64,000 bases of DNA from Lysobacter firmicutimachus (GTDB lineage: Bacteria > Pseudomonadota > Gammaproteobacteria > Xanthomonadales > Xanthomonadaceae). Of this stretch, positions 36,209 to 46,032 are shown one piece after another. The translations under genes and the position numbers were made by a program. Below the pieces are notes generated by a model. The model was given only the letters and a program-made list of their open reading frames with translations, ran no database searches and was not told where the DNA came from. Where the stretch lies: NCBI RefSeq assembly GCF_037027445.1, contig NZ_JBANDL010000002.1, forward strand, positions 3,782,001 to 3,846,000, given 5' to 3'. Every line of letters begins with the position of its first letter. Position 1 is the stretch's first letter.

Positions 36209-39200
36209 CTACTTGAATTTAAGCTCAACGTTGCCACCCCTCATGTTCGAGAAATAATGAATAACAATCTTACGCGGTGCAGGCCCATGACAAATGCGGG
36301 TATGCTGCATTTTCACCCAGGGCCCTGGACCGTAATGAGCCACCAGCCTTGGCTCATCATTCATGGCCCCCATGATAGCTTCTCCAGCGCCAGCCTTAGC
36401 TTCCGCCAGAGCTAGTTGTTCGCATAGATCACGACCTTGCACGTCCGGAATTGCGGGTTTACAAATCTTTTCCGAATCTGAACCAGACTCGCTTTTTGAA
36501 TCGCCATCAGAGTTCTCATTGGCGGCCCATATAATACCGCCAGCTATTGCAGCGCCTACCGCATATCCCGCCCACTTAGGCCACGCAACATCACTTGGCT
36601 CCGGAATGGCCATGTCTGCTGCAATGAAACCCAAGACACCCTTGGCTCCGTTAACTACCAAACCACTTCGCCCATCCGGATCGATGACGCCAAGCGGATT
36701 CCCATTAACATACGAATAGGTATTAATTCCTCCTAACAGTCCTATTGGATCGGACTCTAGGTACCGGCCACCAACTGCTTCATAGTCTCTGAAGTAGTTA
36801 TAACTGATCTCGCCAGCAGCGTCGTATCGCTGCCCTGGGAATCGCATATCAAACACGAACGCGGTGCCGTCCTGGTCCGAATCCTGATGCGGGATGTCGT
36901 TGCCGAAAGCCTCGCCCTTCGCATTCCAAGACCAAATGGCGACATTGCGGGTCGCGTCGATTACCGTGCGTGGGGTGCCTAGATGATCTGGTTGGACGTA
37001 GTGCAGTTTCTGCGCGGTGCCCACACCAGAAAGGACGCCGACCGGCGAATCGCCCAGCCACAACGCTTGCTGCTTGGTCGCGCCGCTGGCGTCGTAATCG
37101 CCGATCCAGTGCCCAGCTTCGTCGTACAGCGTATAAACCGCGACCGGGCCGCTAGCGCCGTTGCTCGCAGCGACACGCTCGCCCTTGGCGTTGTAGCGGT
37201 AGCTACGCGCGACCACCCCACCCAACTTCACCTGACTCATCCGGTCATTAGCGTTGTAAACGAACTCCTTCGCCGCGCCGCCGATGCTGGTGGTGTTGCC
37301 GACTGCGTCGTAGCCGCGAGCGATGCCGCCCACATCGGTCAGGCGGTGACTGGTGGCCGGGTAGCTGTAGGTCGTGGTCGCGCCCGCGCGCAGCAGGCTG
37401 GTGCGGTTGCCGGTGGCGTCATAACCGTAGGTTTCCAGCGGCGTGCCGGTGGGGCCGTCGCGGGTGATCTTCAGCCGCCCCAGGGCGTCGTAGTCGTACT
37501 TGGCCAGGAACGCGCTCTGCAGGCCGTCCTTGAGTTCGGTCAGCTCGCCGGCTGCGTTGTAGCCGTAGCCCAGCGACAGGCCGCCGGCGGCCGGGTCGAA
37601 GATCGTCTTGGCGCGGTAGTCCAGGTCGTAGGTCCGGCTCAGGCTGCGGCCGTTGCCGTAGGTCCAGCCCGTGGCCGGGCCGAACGGCAGGTAGCCGACG
37701 TTGTTCAGCAGCACGCTGCGCACGCCGCCGGCCGGGGTGACGCCGATCTCGACGATGCGGCTCTGGGCGTCGCGCACGTAGTCGGCGACTGCGCCGTCCG
37801 GGTAGGTCAACGCGCTCAGTTCGCCGGCCGGGGTGTAGGCGTAGCGCAGGGTGAAGGACTGCGCGTCGACCGACTGCACCTTGCGCACCACCCGGCCGAA
37901 GCGGTCGTAGCAGTACTTCAGCTCGGTGCCTTCGGTGCGCATCGCGGTGACCCGGCCGACGGCGAAGGTTTCGCCGGTGGCGCAGGCGGCGTTGACCGTG
38001 TCGTAGTCGTATTCGACGTCGTTGCTACCCGAGCCATAGGACACGGTCTTCGGCCGGCCCAGCGCGTCGTAGGTGTAGGTGTGCGGGTTGGCGTCGTTGG
38101 CGTCCTGCTTGGTCGCCACCTGGCCGGCGGCATTGAAGGTGCGGGTGGTGACGCCGGTGTCCGGGCTCGACAGCTGGACCTGGTCGCCGAAGCCGTTGTA
38201 GCCGTAGGTCGTGCTCAGCCCCTTCGGGTCGTTGACCTGGGTCAGGCGGTCGAGCGCGTCGTACTGGTACTCGATCTTGGCGTTGATGCCGCCGACGTCC
38301 TGCAGGGTCTTGGCCAGGCGGTTCAGCGGGTCGTAGTCGCTATCGGTCTTGCGGTTCAACGCATCGGTGGTCAGGTCGGCGTTGCCGGCCACGTCGTAGG
38401 TGAACGCAGTCGGATGGCCGTCCGCGGTCTTGGCGGTCTTGAGCTGGCCGAGCTGGTTGTAGATCCGCGACAGGGTGCGCTTGAGCGCGCCGTTGGCGTC
38501 GCGGGTGTCTTCCTGGGTGCGGTTGCCGGCGGCATCGACGGTGTAGTGGATGCGGTTGCCGGCGTTGTCGTAGATGTCGCTCAGCCGGTGCGCCGCGTCG
38601 TAGTCGTAGCGGACGAAGGCGCCGTCGGGTTGGATCACCTTCTTGACCTGGCCGATCAGGTCGTACTCGTAGCGGGTGATCACGTCGTCGGCTTCGGACG
38701 CCGCGTTGGTACCACGCACCTTGCTGGCCTTGAGCCAGCCGCGCGGGTAGTACTCCAGGTCGGTGACCACGCCGTTGGCGTCCTTGCTCGACAACAGGCG
38801 GCCGCTGGCGTCGTAGCGCAAGTATTCGGTGACGTGGCCGAGCGCGTCGGCAACCTTCCACAGGTCGCCCTTGCGATAGGCGCAGGTCGCCGGCGCGCTC
38901 ACGCAGGCCGGGTCGTCGCTGGCGTAGTAGGTGTAGCGGGCGACGTCGGCCACGTCGCTGCGCGGGCCGTCGACCGACTTGAGCAGGCCGACGATCGGGC
39001 AGGCCCCGGCGGTCACGTCCGCGGCTTCGCAGTAGCTGGTCGTGGTGGTGCGCTCGGCATTGGTGGCCGGGTCGACCTGGGTCGAGGTCAGGCGCTGGCC
39101 GCGGTCGTTGTAGGTCCATTTGGACTTGGCGACCAGGGCGTTAGCGTTGTTGAGGGTGCGGCGCTCGGTCGGCAGCGTATAACCCGGGTTCCAGTCGGTC

Positions 39201-41098
39201 TGGATCGTGCGGGTGACCGGGGTGACGCCCTTTCCGGAGGTGCGGCCCTCGATGCGCACGGTTTCCTGGAATGCATCGTGCTCGTAATCGGTGCGGTAGC
39301 TGCGCTCGTTCTGGCGCGACGAGATACGATTGTTCAGGTATTGCGCCGTAGAAGTGCCGGCATTCGAACCATCCGTAGCCGACAACGCGATGCGAGTCGG
39401 CTGACGGAACGCTTCCGAGGAGAAGTCGTATGTCTTGCTCGAACCGGTCGGCAGTGTGACCGTCACCGAGCCCGAGCTGTTGTAGGTATGGGTGACCTTG
39501 CCGGCCCCAAGCGCATGGTCGCTGATGGTGGTCCGACCCAGCTCGTCGTAGCTGTAAGTGGCATAACGTTGCCCGGCTTCGTCAATGACGCCGGTGAGCT
39601 TGTTGCCCCATAGGGCCGGGTCGCAGCCAGCGATCGCCTGTCCCGCGGCATTGCGGCAGACCCGGTCACTTTCCCCGTATAGATATTCCATGCCCTCACC
39701 GGCCACGGCGCCGCCCTTGCTGGCGTGGGTCAAGCGGCCAGAGGTGTCGTAGGCATACTCCACCAACCAGGCGCCTGCACTGCCGATGCGAGAGAGGCGC
39801 AAACCATCGTCGCCCGGCTTGGCGGCAAGGACTGCCGCATACTGGAAGTTCAGCTCGCGGCCGGACGGACTGCGCACGCGCAGCAGCTTGCCTGCAGCGA
39901 GGCAGCTGCCCGCCTGCACATCGGCCTGGGTGCAGTAGTCCAGGCGGTATAACCGCCCGCCGACTTCGTAGGCGCTGAGCCGACCGGAATCGTCGAACCA
40001 CTCCAGCGAAGAGAAGGTCGACAGACGCCAGCGCCCCTTGTCCGTAGCTACCGCATCGGGCTCGCGGATCATGATTACGCCGGGGCGATTGACCGAGCGA
40101 TAGGAAGTGTCGCTTACCTTGCCCATCAGCTCGTAGTAGCCATCGGAGCGCAGCAAGGTGTTGGGCAGCCCCTGGCGCAGGATCACTCGCGCCGAATACG
40201 AATGCGCCCAATGATCGGTCAGCCCAGAACCCAACTCGAAGTCCCCGACCGAGTTATAGGTCCTGGTGAACGCCTGGCCCTCCCAATCGAAATCTTCCTC
40301 GCGATACTCCTTGTTGCCGGTGGCCGCGACCACGGGGTTGCCATCCTTGCAACAGGAATCGAATTGCTTGGACCGCACAACGATCTGCGCATATACGTCG
40401 TTGAAACAGACGTTAGGCCAGTTGACGCCCGGATTCGGCCATCCCGCGTAGAACAGCATCGGGCACTCGTACCAGTCGCGACGAGCGAAATGCCACTGAT
40501 GAGTCACCGACGGTGTCGGGTTGATGATCAGAAAACGCGCGTTGGCGTCGTTCGGCGAATAGTTTCGCGTCTGAAACAAGAACCGGCCTTCCGGCCCCCA
40601 ACCGGCCGGAGTACCCTCGTAGTACGAGCCCGTGAACTGGCCCGGCGGCGGCGGCGTGGAATAGAGGCTCGATTTGTAGACGTCGACTTCCATCGCCTCC
40701 TCGTCCTTGCACCAGATCTCGCCGTTCGGCGCTGTCTCGCCACCGATCGAGTCTTCAGAACTGCACCCACGCGCACGAGCACCGGCGGTCGACGCTCTGT
40801 AAAAATCGCCCACGTATGTCGGCGCACGCGGTTTGACCCTGTAATCCCGGTTGTAGACGCCTTCAGCCATCGCCCATTCAGCGTTCTTCTCGAGGAACGC
40901 GTTTCCGCGCGGCGTCGCCGGTTCGGTGCGGATATAGCTTTCAGCCTCGCTGAGCGTGTTGAAACACATGCGCTCTTGCGCCGGCATATAGCGCGTAGCG
41001 CAGTACTCATCGGCAGCGCGCGCCCCTCCCGGCACCAGCCAAGCGGCCAGCAGCAAGGAAACCAAGGCGGACAAACGAAGGGCGAAGCTGGCAGGCAT
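36209..41098 (-). CDS. Sec-exported RHS/YD-repeat protein with variable C-terminal toxin-like tip
   Basis: A 1629-aa protein from ATG 41098; a signal peptide (LSALVSLLLAAWLVPGGARA) follows. The N-terminal about 240 residues are Cys-rich and unknown. GNPVVAATGNKEYREEDFDW marks a DUF6531-type entry to the RHS shell. YD repeats (for example YEYDLIGQVKKV, YTYDALGRPKTV) run to the core end RYLESDPIGLLGG ... GNPLGVIDPDG. The last about 153 residues are a distinct tip with a Gly-zipper hydrophobic helix (AGYAVGAAIAGGIIWAA), a Ser/Asp linker and a terminal WVKMQHTRICHGPAP ... IHYFSNMRGG domain of unknown activity. The tip is AT-rich. No VgrG, PAAR or T6SS gene is near, so a secreted WapA-like toxin is likelier. 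Confidence 0.88.
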   Translation of the reverse strand: MPASFALRLSALVSLLLAAWLVPGGARAADEYCATRYMPAQERMCFNTLSEAESYIRTEPATPRGNAFLEKNAEWAMAEGVYNRDYRVKPRAPTYVGDFYRASTAGARARGCSSEDSIGGETAPNGEIWCKDEEAMEVDVYKSSLYSTPPPPGQFTGSYYEGTPAGWGPEGRFLFQTRNYSPNDANARFLIINPTPSVTHQWHFARRDWYECPMLFYAGWPNPGVNWPNVCFNDVYAQIVVRSKQFDSCCKDGNPVVAATGNKEYREEDFDWEGQAFTRTYNSVGDFELGSGLTDHWAHSYSARVILRQGLPNTLLRSDGYYELMGKVSDTSYRSVNRPGVIMIREPDAVATDKGRWRLSTFSSLEWFDDSGRLSAYEVGGRLYRLDYCTQADVQAGSCLAAGKLLRVRSPSGRELNFQYAAVLAAKPGDDGLRLSRIGSAGAWLVEYAYDTSGRLTHASKGGAVAGEGMEYLYGESDRVCRNAAGQAIAGCDPALWGNKLTGVIDEAGQRYATYSYDELGRTTISDHALGAGKVTHTYNSSGSVTVTLPTGSSKTYDFSSEAFRQPTRIALSATDGSNAGTSTAQYLNNRISSRQNERSYRTDYEHDAFQETVRIEGRTSGKGVTPVTRTIQTDWNPGYTLPTERRTLNNANALVAKSKWTYNDRGQRLTSTQVDPATNAERTTTTSYCEAADVTAGACPIVGLLKSVDGPRSDVADVARYTYYASDDPACVSAPATCAYRKGDLWKVADALGHVTEYLRYDASGRLLSSKDANGVVTDLEYYPRGWLKASKVRGTNAASEADDVITRYEYDLIGQVKKVIQPDGAFVRYDYDAAHRLSDIYDNAGNRIHYTVDAAGNRTQEDTRDANGALKRTLSRIYNQLGQLKTAKTADGHPTAFTYDVAGNADLTTDALNRKTDSDYDPLNRLAKTLQDVGGINAKIEYQYDALDRLTQVNDPKGLSTTYGYNGFGDQVQLSSPDTGVTTRTFNAAGQVATKQDANDANPHTYTYDALGRPKTVSYGSGSNDVEYDYDTVNAACATGETFAVGRVTAMRTEGTELKYCYDRFGRVVRKVQSVDAQSFTLRYAYTPAGELSALTYPDGAVADYVRDAQSRIVEIGVTPAGGVRSVLLNNVGYLPFGPATGWTYGNGRSLSRTYDLDYRAKTIFDPAAGGLSLGYGYNAAGELTELKDGLQSAFLAKYDYDALGRLKITRDGPTGTPLETYGYDATGNRTSLLRAGATTTYSYPATSHRLTDVGGIARGYDAVGNTTSIGGAAKEFVYNANDRMSQVKLGGVVARSYRYNAKGERVAASNGASGPVAVYTLYDEAGHWIGDYDASGATKQQALWLGDSPVGVLSGVGTAQKLHYVQPDHLGTPRTVIDATRNVAIWSWNAKGEAFGNDIPHQDSDQDGTAFVFDMRFPGQRYDAAGEISYNYFRDYEAVGGRYLESDPIGLLGGINTYSYVNGNPLGVIDPDGRSGLVVNGAKGVLGFIAADMAIPEPSDVAWPKWAGYAVGAAIAGGIIWAANENSDGDSKSESGSDSEKICKPAIPDVQGRDLCEQLALAEAKAGAGEAIMGAMNDEPRLVAHYGPGPWVKMQHTRICHGPAPRKIVIHYFSNMRGGNVELKFK

Positions 41099-41128
41099 GA
41101 CGGTGTTCTTCCGATGAAAGCGCCGCAA

Positions 41129-41325
41129 CAGCGGCCGGACATCCTGGGTCCTGTACGTACGATGGCGAAGTGTCGGCGTCGTCGAACGGGCGACCGGAGG
41201 GGACGAGTCCCGCGGCGATGATCCAAGACGGCCGTCGCAAAAATTAAGGCACCGTAAGCACTTTTAGCTAGTCACATTTCGTCGACAGATCCGGCCCAAC
41301 TCGGCACACAACGGTCGGCGCGCAA
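41129..41325. other. Upstream region of the RHS gene
   Basis: Moderately AT-rich (TTAAGG, TTTTAGCTAG). It should contain the leftward RHS promoter; no confident -35/-10 pair was picked. Confidence 0.35.
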
Positions 41326-41351
41326 AGAAAAACCCGGCCGAAGCCGGGTTT
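41326..41351 (-). terminator. Intrinsic terminator of the pilT-pilU operon
   Basis: AAACCCGGC, loop, GCCGGGTTT with TTTTTCTTT on the minus-strand 3' side. It ends pilU transcription. Confidence 0.9.
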
Positions 41352-41378
41352 CCCGTTCCTAACGATACTGCAGATACC

Positions 41379-42548
41379 TTAACGCACTTCGGCCACTTCG
41401 ACGCCATCCAACCCCTGCGACAGCGTCCGCGCATCGCCGCCCTGGGCCAGCTTGATGCGCAGGCGCACTTCGTTCTGCGAGTCGGCGTAGCGCAGCGCGT
41501 CCTCGTAGCTGATCTCGCCGGCCTGGTACAGCTCGAACAGGCTCTGGTCGAAGGTCTTCATGCCCAACTGCACGGAGTCCTTCATCAGTTCCTTGAGCTT
41601 GTGGATCTCGCCGTCGCGGATGTAGTCCTGGGCCAGCGGGGTGCCGAGCAGGATTTCCATCGCCACGCGCCGGCCCTTGCCGTCCGGAGTCGGGATCAGC
41701 TGCTGCGCGACCACGCCCTTGAGGTTCAGCGACAGGTCCATCAGCAACTGGCCGCGACGGTCTTCGGGGAAGAAGTTGATGATGCGGTCCATCGCCTGGT
41801 TGGCGTTGTTGGCGTGCAGGGTGCACAGCACGAGGTGGCCGGTTTCGGCGAAGGCGATGGCGTGGTCCATGCCCTCGCGGGTACGCACCTCGCCGATCAT
41901 GATCACGTCCGGCGCCTGGCGCAGGGTGTTCTTCAGCGCCGCGTCCCAGCTGTCGGTGTCGATGCCGACTTCGCGCTGGGTGATGATGCAGCCCTCGTGG
42001 CGGTGCACGAATTCGATCGGGTCTTCGATGGTGATGATGTGTCCGGTCGAATTCTGGTTGCGGTAGCCGATCATCGCCGCCAGCGAAGTCGACTTGCCGG
42101 TACCGGTGGCGCCGACGAAGATGATGATGCCGCGCTTGGTCATCGCCAGCGTCTTGATGATCGGCGGCAGGTTCAGCTCTTCGACGGTCGGGATCTTGGT
42201 TTCGATCCGGCGCAGCACCATGCCGACCTGGTTGCGCTGATAGAAGCAGCTGACGCGGAAGCGGCCGACGCCGGTCACGCCGATGGCGAAGTTGCACTCG
42301 TGGGTTTTTTCGAACTCTTCGCGCTGCTGCGGATTCATCACGTTCAGCACGAGATCGCGGCTCTGCTGCGGCGTCAGCGGGTTCTGGGTGATCGGGCTGA
42401 TCTTGCCGTGCACCTTCATCGACGGCGGCATGCCGGCGGTGATGAACAAGTCCGAGGCGCGCTGGTGCGCCATCAGCTTGAGGAAGGAGGTGAAGTCGAT
42501 GGCGCCGGTCGCAGGGCTGGCCGGAGCGTTGGGTGCGGGGTTGTTCAT
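41379..42548 (-). CDS. pilU: Type IV pilus retraction ATPase accessory motor
   Basis: PilU assists PilT in pilus retraction. The 389-aa hexameric ATPase has Walker A FVGATGTGKSTSL, Asp box ITIEDPIEF, Walker B RQAPDVIMIGEVR and the His box HLVLCTLHANN. It lacks the AIRNLIRE motif that defines PilT, as expected for PilU, and has a C-terminal extension (LAQGGDARTLSQGLDG). It follows pilT by 118 bp on the same strand. Confidence 0.96.
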   Translation of the reverse strand: MNNPAPNAPASPATGAIDFTSFLKLMAHQRASDLFITAGMPPSMKVHGKISPITQNPLTPQQSRDLVLNVMNPQQREEFEKTHECNFAIGVTGVGRFRVSCFYQRNQVGMVLRRIETKIPTVEELNLPPIIKTLAMTKRGIIIFVGATGTGKSTSLAAMIGYRNQNSTGHIITIEDPIEFVHRHEGCIITQREVGIDTDSWDAALKNTLRQAPDVIMIGEVRTREGMDHAIAFAETGHLVLCTLHANNANQAMDRIINFFPEDRRGQLLMDLSLNLKGVVAQQLIPTPDGKGRRVAMEILLGTPLAQDYIRDGEIHKLKELMKDSVQLGMKTFDQSLFELYQAGEISYEDALRYADSQNEVRLRIKLAQGGDARTLSQGLDGVEVAEVR

Positions 42549-42666
42549 GTGACGACCTCCTCGGGAGGTGTAAAGCCGTGAAGAATTCGTGGGTGCCGGC
42601 CTTGGCGGGTCGCGTCCTGCCGATCGCGGCGGCCGGCGGCGCGAACGGCGCCGCCGGCCTGCGCGG

Positions 42667-43704
42667 TCAATCGAACAAGCGCTTGTCCTTGGCGTACTCG
42701 CGCGCCTGCGGGCGCAGGATCATGCCGCGCTTGACCAGGTCCTGCAGATGCTGGTCGAGGGTCATCATGCCGTAGGCCTGGCCGGTCTGGATCGCCGAGT
42801 ACATCTGCGCGACCTTGTCCTCGCGGATCAGGTTGCGGATGGCCGGGATGCCGACCATGATTTCCCAGGCCGCGGTACGGCCGCCGCCGACCTTCTTCAG
42901 CAGCGCTTGCGAGATCACCGCGCGCAGCGATTCGGACAGCATCGAACGCACCATCGGCTTTTCGCCCGAGGGGAACACGTCGATGATGCGGTCGATGGTC
43001 TTGGCCGCCGAGGACGTGTGCAGGGTGCCGAACACCAGGTGGCCGGTTTCCGCGGCGGTCAGCGCCAGGCGGATGGTCTCCAGGTCGCGCAACTCGCCGA
43101 CCAGGATGTAGTCGGGGTCTTCGCGCAGCGCCGAGCGCAAGGCCTCGTTGAAGCCGTGGGTGTCGCGGTGGACCTCGCGCTGATTGATCAGGCACTTCTG
43201 CGAGGTGTGCACGAATTCGATCGGGTCCTCGACCGAGAGGATGTGCGCGTACTCGTTCTTGTTGATGTGGTCGATCATCGCCGCGAGCGTGGTCGACTTG
43301 CCCGAGCCGGTCGGCCCGGTCACCAGGATCAGGCCCTGCGGTTGTTCGATCAGCTGGCGGAAGATCGGCGGGCAGCCCAGGTCTTCCAGGCTCAGCACTT
43401 CCGAAGGAATGGTACGGAACACCGCGCCGGCGCCGCGGTTCTGATTGAAGGCATTGACGCGGAAGCGCGCCAGGCCCGGGATCTCGAACGAGAAGTCGAC
43501 CTCGAGGAATTCTTCGAAGTCGCGACGCTGCTTGTCCGACATGATGTCGTAGACCAGCGCGTGGACCTGCTTGTGGTCCAGGGCCGGGATGTTGATCCGG
43601 CGCACGTCGCCGTCGACCCGGATCATCGGCGGCAGGCCCGCCGACAGATGCAAGTCGGATGCTTTGTTCTTGACCGAAAACGCCAGAAGTTCGGCGATAT
43701 CCAT
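42667..43704 (-). CDS. pilT: Type IV pilus twitching motility ATPase
   Basis: PilT powers pilus retraction and twitching. The 345-aa protein has an N-terminal PAS-like domain (ASDLHLSAGLPPMIRVDG), Walker A VTGPTGSGKSTTL, Asp box LSVEDPIEF, Walker B PDYILVGELRD, His box HLVFGTLHTSSA and the diagnostic AIRNLIRE motif in the C-terminal domain. Length equals the family norm. It is divergent from yggS. On the minus strand TATACT at 43809-43814 is a -10 candidate. Confidence 0.98.
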   Translation of the reverse strand: MDIAELLAFSVKNKASDLHLSAGLPPMIRVDGDVRRINIPALDHKQVHALVYDIMSDKQRRDFEEFLEVDFSFEIPGLARFRVNAFNQNRGAGAVFRTIPSEVLSLEDLGCPPIFRQLIEQPQGLILVTGPTGSGKSTTLAAMIDHINKNEYAHILSVEDPIEFVHTSQKCLINQREVHRDTHGFNEALRSALREDPDYILVGELRDLETIRLALTAAETGHLVFGTLHTSSAAKTIDRIIDVFPSGEKPMVRSMLSESLRAVISQALLKKVGGGRTAAWEIMVGIPAIRNLIREDKVAQMYSAIQTGQAYGMMTLDQHLQDLVKRGMILRPQAREYAKDKRLFD

Positions 43705-43863
43705 GAGTGCTCCCCGCACTGCAGCGACCCGTTTGGCGGATCGGTGAAAAGCCAGCCCCAGGGGCCCGATTGCAACTTCGAGCTGGAACCGGACCACCCC
43801 TGAGAGGCAGTATAGCCCTCCAACGGCGTCATCGATCCAGCCCTTTCGAAACAGGAACCCCAC

Positions 43864-44556
43864 GTGCACGAGCACGTACTGCACGACATCTTGCAACAGT
43901 TGGCGCGAGCGGCGCATGACGCCGGCCGGCCGGTACCTCGATTGCTTGCGGTCAGTAAGACCCAGGGTGAGACGGCGGTCGCGAATCTGGCCCGGCAGGG
44001 ACAGGTCGCGTTCGGCGAGAACTACGTCCAGGAAGCCCTGGCCAAGCAAGCGGCCCTGGCCGCCAGCGCCCCCGACCTGCGCCTGGAGTGGCACCTGATC
44101 GGGCACCTGCAGTCGAACAAGGCCGCCGACGCCGCCGCGCATTTCGACTGGGTGCATACGGTGGACCGCCCCAAGCTGGTGGCCGCGCTGGCGCGCCATC
44201 GCAGTGTCGAACAGGCGCCCCTTAGCGTGCTGATCCAGGTCAATATCGACGACGAAGCCAGCAAACACGGCTGTCGGCCGGACGACGTGCCGGCGCTGGC
44301 GGAAGCGATCGCGGCGCAACCGGCGCTGCGCTTGCGCGGGCTGATGGTGATCCCGACCCCGCATCCGGATCCGGAACAGCGGCGTCCGGCGTTCCGCCGC
44401 AGCAAGGCGCTGTTCGATTCGCTCACCCGCGCTCACCGCGACATCGACACGCTGTCGATGGGCATGAGCGACGACTTCGCGGTCGCCATCGCCGAGGGCG
44501 CGACCCTGGTGCGGATCGGCACGGCCCTGTTCGGCGCGCGGCCGCGGCCGGCCTGA
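43864..44556 (+). CDS. yggS: YggS-family PLP homeostasis protein
   Basis: A 230-aa single-domain TIM-barrel PLP-binding protein (PLPBP) that buffers pyridoxal phosphate and affects amino acid pools. The Schiff-base lysine is Lys32 in LLAVSKTQ. FGENYVQEALAK, WHLIGHLQSNKA and LSMGMSDDFAVAIAEGATLVRIGTALFG are conserved. The start is GTG at 43864. It lies upstream of proC, the standard pair, and opposite pilT, also the common arrangement. Confidence 0.95.
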   Translation: MHEHVLHDILQQLARAAHDAGRPVPRLLAVSKTQGETAVANLARQGQVAFGENYVQEALAKQAALAASAPDLRLEWHLIGHLQSNKAADAAAHFDWVHTVDRPKLVAALARHRSVEQAPLSVLIQVNIDDEASKHGCRPDDVPALAEAIAAQPALRLRGLMVIPTPHPDPEQRRPAFRRSKALFDSLTRAHRDIDTLSMGMSDDFAVAIAEGATLVRIGTALFGARPRPA

Positions 44557-44577
44557 GCCGGCTCCCGGCCGCGGCCG
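44539..44577 (+). terminator. Long GC hairpin at the end of yggS
   Basis: A perfect 13-bp stem, CGGCCGCGGCCGG / CCGGCCGCGGCCG, with a 13-nt loop holding the yggS stop codon. There is no adjacent U-tract; it may be a weak terminator or mRNA stabiliser between yggS and proC. Confidence 0.4.
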
Positions 44578-44698
44578 CCACGGCCGGTTTCGTTGCGCAA
44601 ATGCAACCTGCCCGGAGCCGGCACGAACGCGTTTTCGGGCCCGCGCGGCGGGTGCCCGCGGTTGCTATCCTGCCGGCGGTTTCCCGCACGGTTCGCTC

Positions 44699-45535
44699 AT
44701 GACCCACCCGTCTTCCCCCCTCCCCGGCCCGGTCGCCTTCATCGGCGGCGGCAACATGGCGCGCAGCCTGATCGGCGGCCTGGTCGCCCGCGGCGTCCCG
44801 GCCGACCGGATCCGCGTCGCCGAGCCGGTCGCTGCACTGCGCGAGGCCTTGCAGCGCGATTTCGGCGTCCACGTCCACGAACGCGCCGAGGCCGCGGCCG
44901 ACGGCGCGGCGGTCTGGCTGCTCGCGGTCAAGCCGCAGGTGATGCGCGAGGTCTGCGCCGGCCTGGCCGCACTGGCCGGCGCACAGGCGCCGCTGGCGGT
45001 GTCGATCGCCGCCGGCATCACCGCCGGCCAACTCGACCGCTGGCTCGGCGGCGGGGTCGCGGTGGTGCGCGCCATGCCCAATACGCCGGCGCTGCTCGGC
45101 GCCGGCATCACCGGCCTGTACGCCAACGCCGCCGCGGTCGCGCGCCTGGACCAGGCGGACGATCTGCTGCAGGCGGTCGGCCCGACCGTGCGCATCGCCG
45201 ACGAGGCGCAGATGGATGCGGTTACGGCGGTGTCGGGCAGCGGTCCGGCCTATGTGTTCCTGCTCGCCGAGGCGATGCAGCAGGCCGGTCAGGCACAGGG
45301 CCTCAGTGCCGAGGCCGCGCGCGCCCTGGTCGGGCAGACCCTGCTCGGCGCGGCCACCATGCTGATCCGCAGCGACGAATCCGCCGAGGTGCTGCGCGCT
45401 CGAGTGACCTCGCCCGGCGGGACCACCCAGGCCGCGATCGAAACGTTCGAGGCCGGCGGTTTCCGCGGCTTGGTCGACCGGGCGATCGCCGCCGCGACCG
45501 AACGCGGCCGGCAGTTGTCGGCGGCGAACGAATGA
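44699..45535 (+). CDS. proC: Pyrroline-5-carboxylate reductase
   Basis: ProC reduces P5C to proline with NAD(P)H. The 278-aa protein has the Rossmann motif VAFIGGGNMARSLIGGL, WLLAVKPQVM, RAMPNTPALLGAGI, the substrate-binding AVSGSGPAYVFLLAEAM and the terminal TSPGGTTQAAIETFEAGG. Its stop overlaps the next start as ATGA. Confidence 0.97.
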   Translation: MTHPSSPLPGPVAFIGGGNMARSLIGGLVARGVPADRIRVAEPVAALREALQRDFGVHVHERAEAAADGAAVWLLAVKPQVMREVCAGLAALAGAQAPLAVSIAAGITAGQLDRWLGGGVAVVRAMPNTPALLGAGITGLYANAAAVARLDQADDLLQAVGPTVRIADEAQMDAVTAVSGSGPAYVFLLAEAMQQAGQAQGLSAEAARALVGQTLLGAATMLIRSDESAEVLRARVTSPGGTTQAAIETFEAGGFRGLVDRAIAAATERGRQLSAANE

Positions 45536-46002
45536 AGCGCAGCGCCGGCGCATTGGCATTGGCGCTGGTGTTGCTGGCCGGCTGCGGCCGCGAGCCGTCT
45601 TCGCGCACGGCGCCGGACGCGAACGCTGCCCGCGCCGACGAGGTGGCGCGCGACGGCGACATCGCCCTGCGCGCCAGCGCGATCCAGACCCGGCGGTTGT
45701 CGCCGGCGATCGCGCAACGCTACGGCGCGCCCCACGACGAACGCACCGTGCTGGTGGTGGTGTCGCTGCGCCAGGGCGACGACGCCACCTCGGTGTCGTT
45801 GCCGGCGCGGATCACCGTCGTCGCCAGCGACCTGCTCGGCCGCGAGCAACGCCTGCCCATGCGCGAGATGCGCGACGGCGAATTGCTGGACTACATCGGC
45901 GTGGCGGCCATTTCGCCGCCGGAGACCCTGCGCTTCGAAGTGATCGCGATACGCGCCGACGGGCGGCGACAGGTGCTGCGGTTCCATCGCGATTTTTTCT
46001 GA
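45532..46002 (+). CDS. DUF4426 lipoprotein
   Basis: A 156-aa protein with a lipobox (VLLAGC, Cys about residue 18) and a DUF4426-type beta-sandwich: AIQTRRLSPAIAQRYG, RTVLVVVSLRQGDDATSV, EMRDGELLDYIGV. The family is often encoded after proC. It overlaps proC by 4 nt and is cotranscribed with it. Function is unknown; an envelope location is inferred from the lipobox. Confidence 0.85.
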   Translation: MKRSAGALALALVLLAGCGREPSSRTAPDANAARADEVARDGDIALRASAIQTRRLSPAIAQRYGAPHDERTVLVVVSLRQGDDATSVSLPARITVVASDLLGREQRLPMREMRDGELLDYIGVAAISPPETLRFEVIAIRADGRRQVLRFHRDFF

Positions 46003-46032
46003 ATTCGAGGATTCGCGCGGCGGCACCGCAGC

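Noticed and set aside
36983..39613. 876-codon open frame on the plus strand opposite the RHS gene
   Set aside because: It is antisense to YD-repeat codons; the repetitive Val/Gly/Ala composition and lack of any start context show it is a GC-driven shadow.
36209..41098. RHS protein as a type VI secretion effector
   Set aside because: No VgrG, PAAR, Hcp or adaptor gene is present and the N-terminus is a Sec signal peptide.
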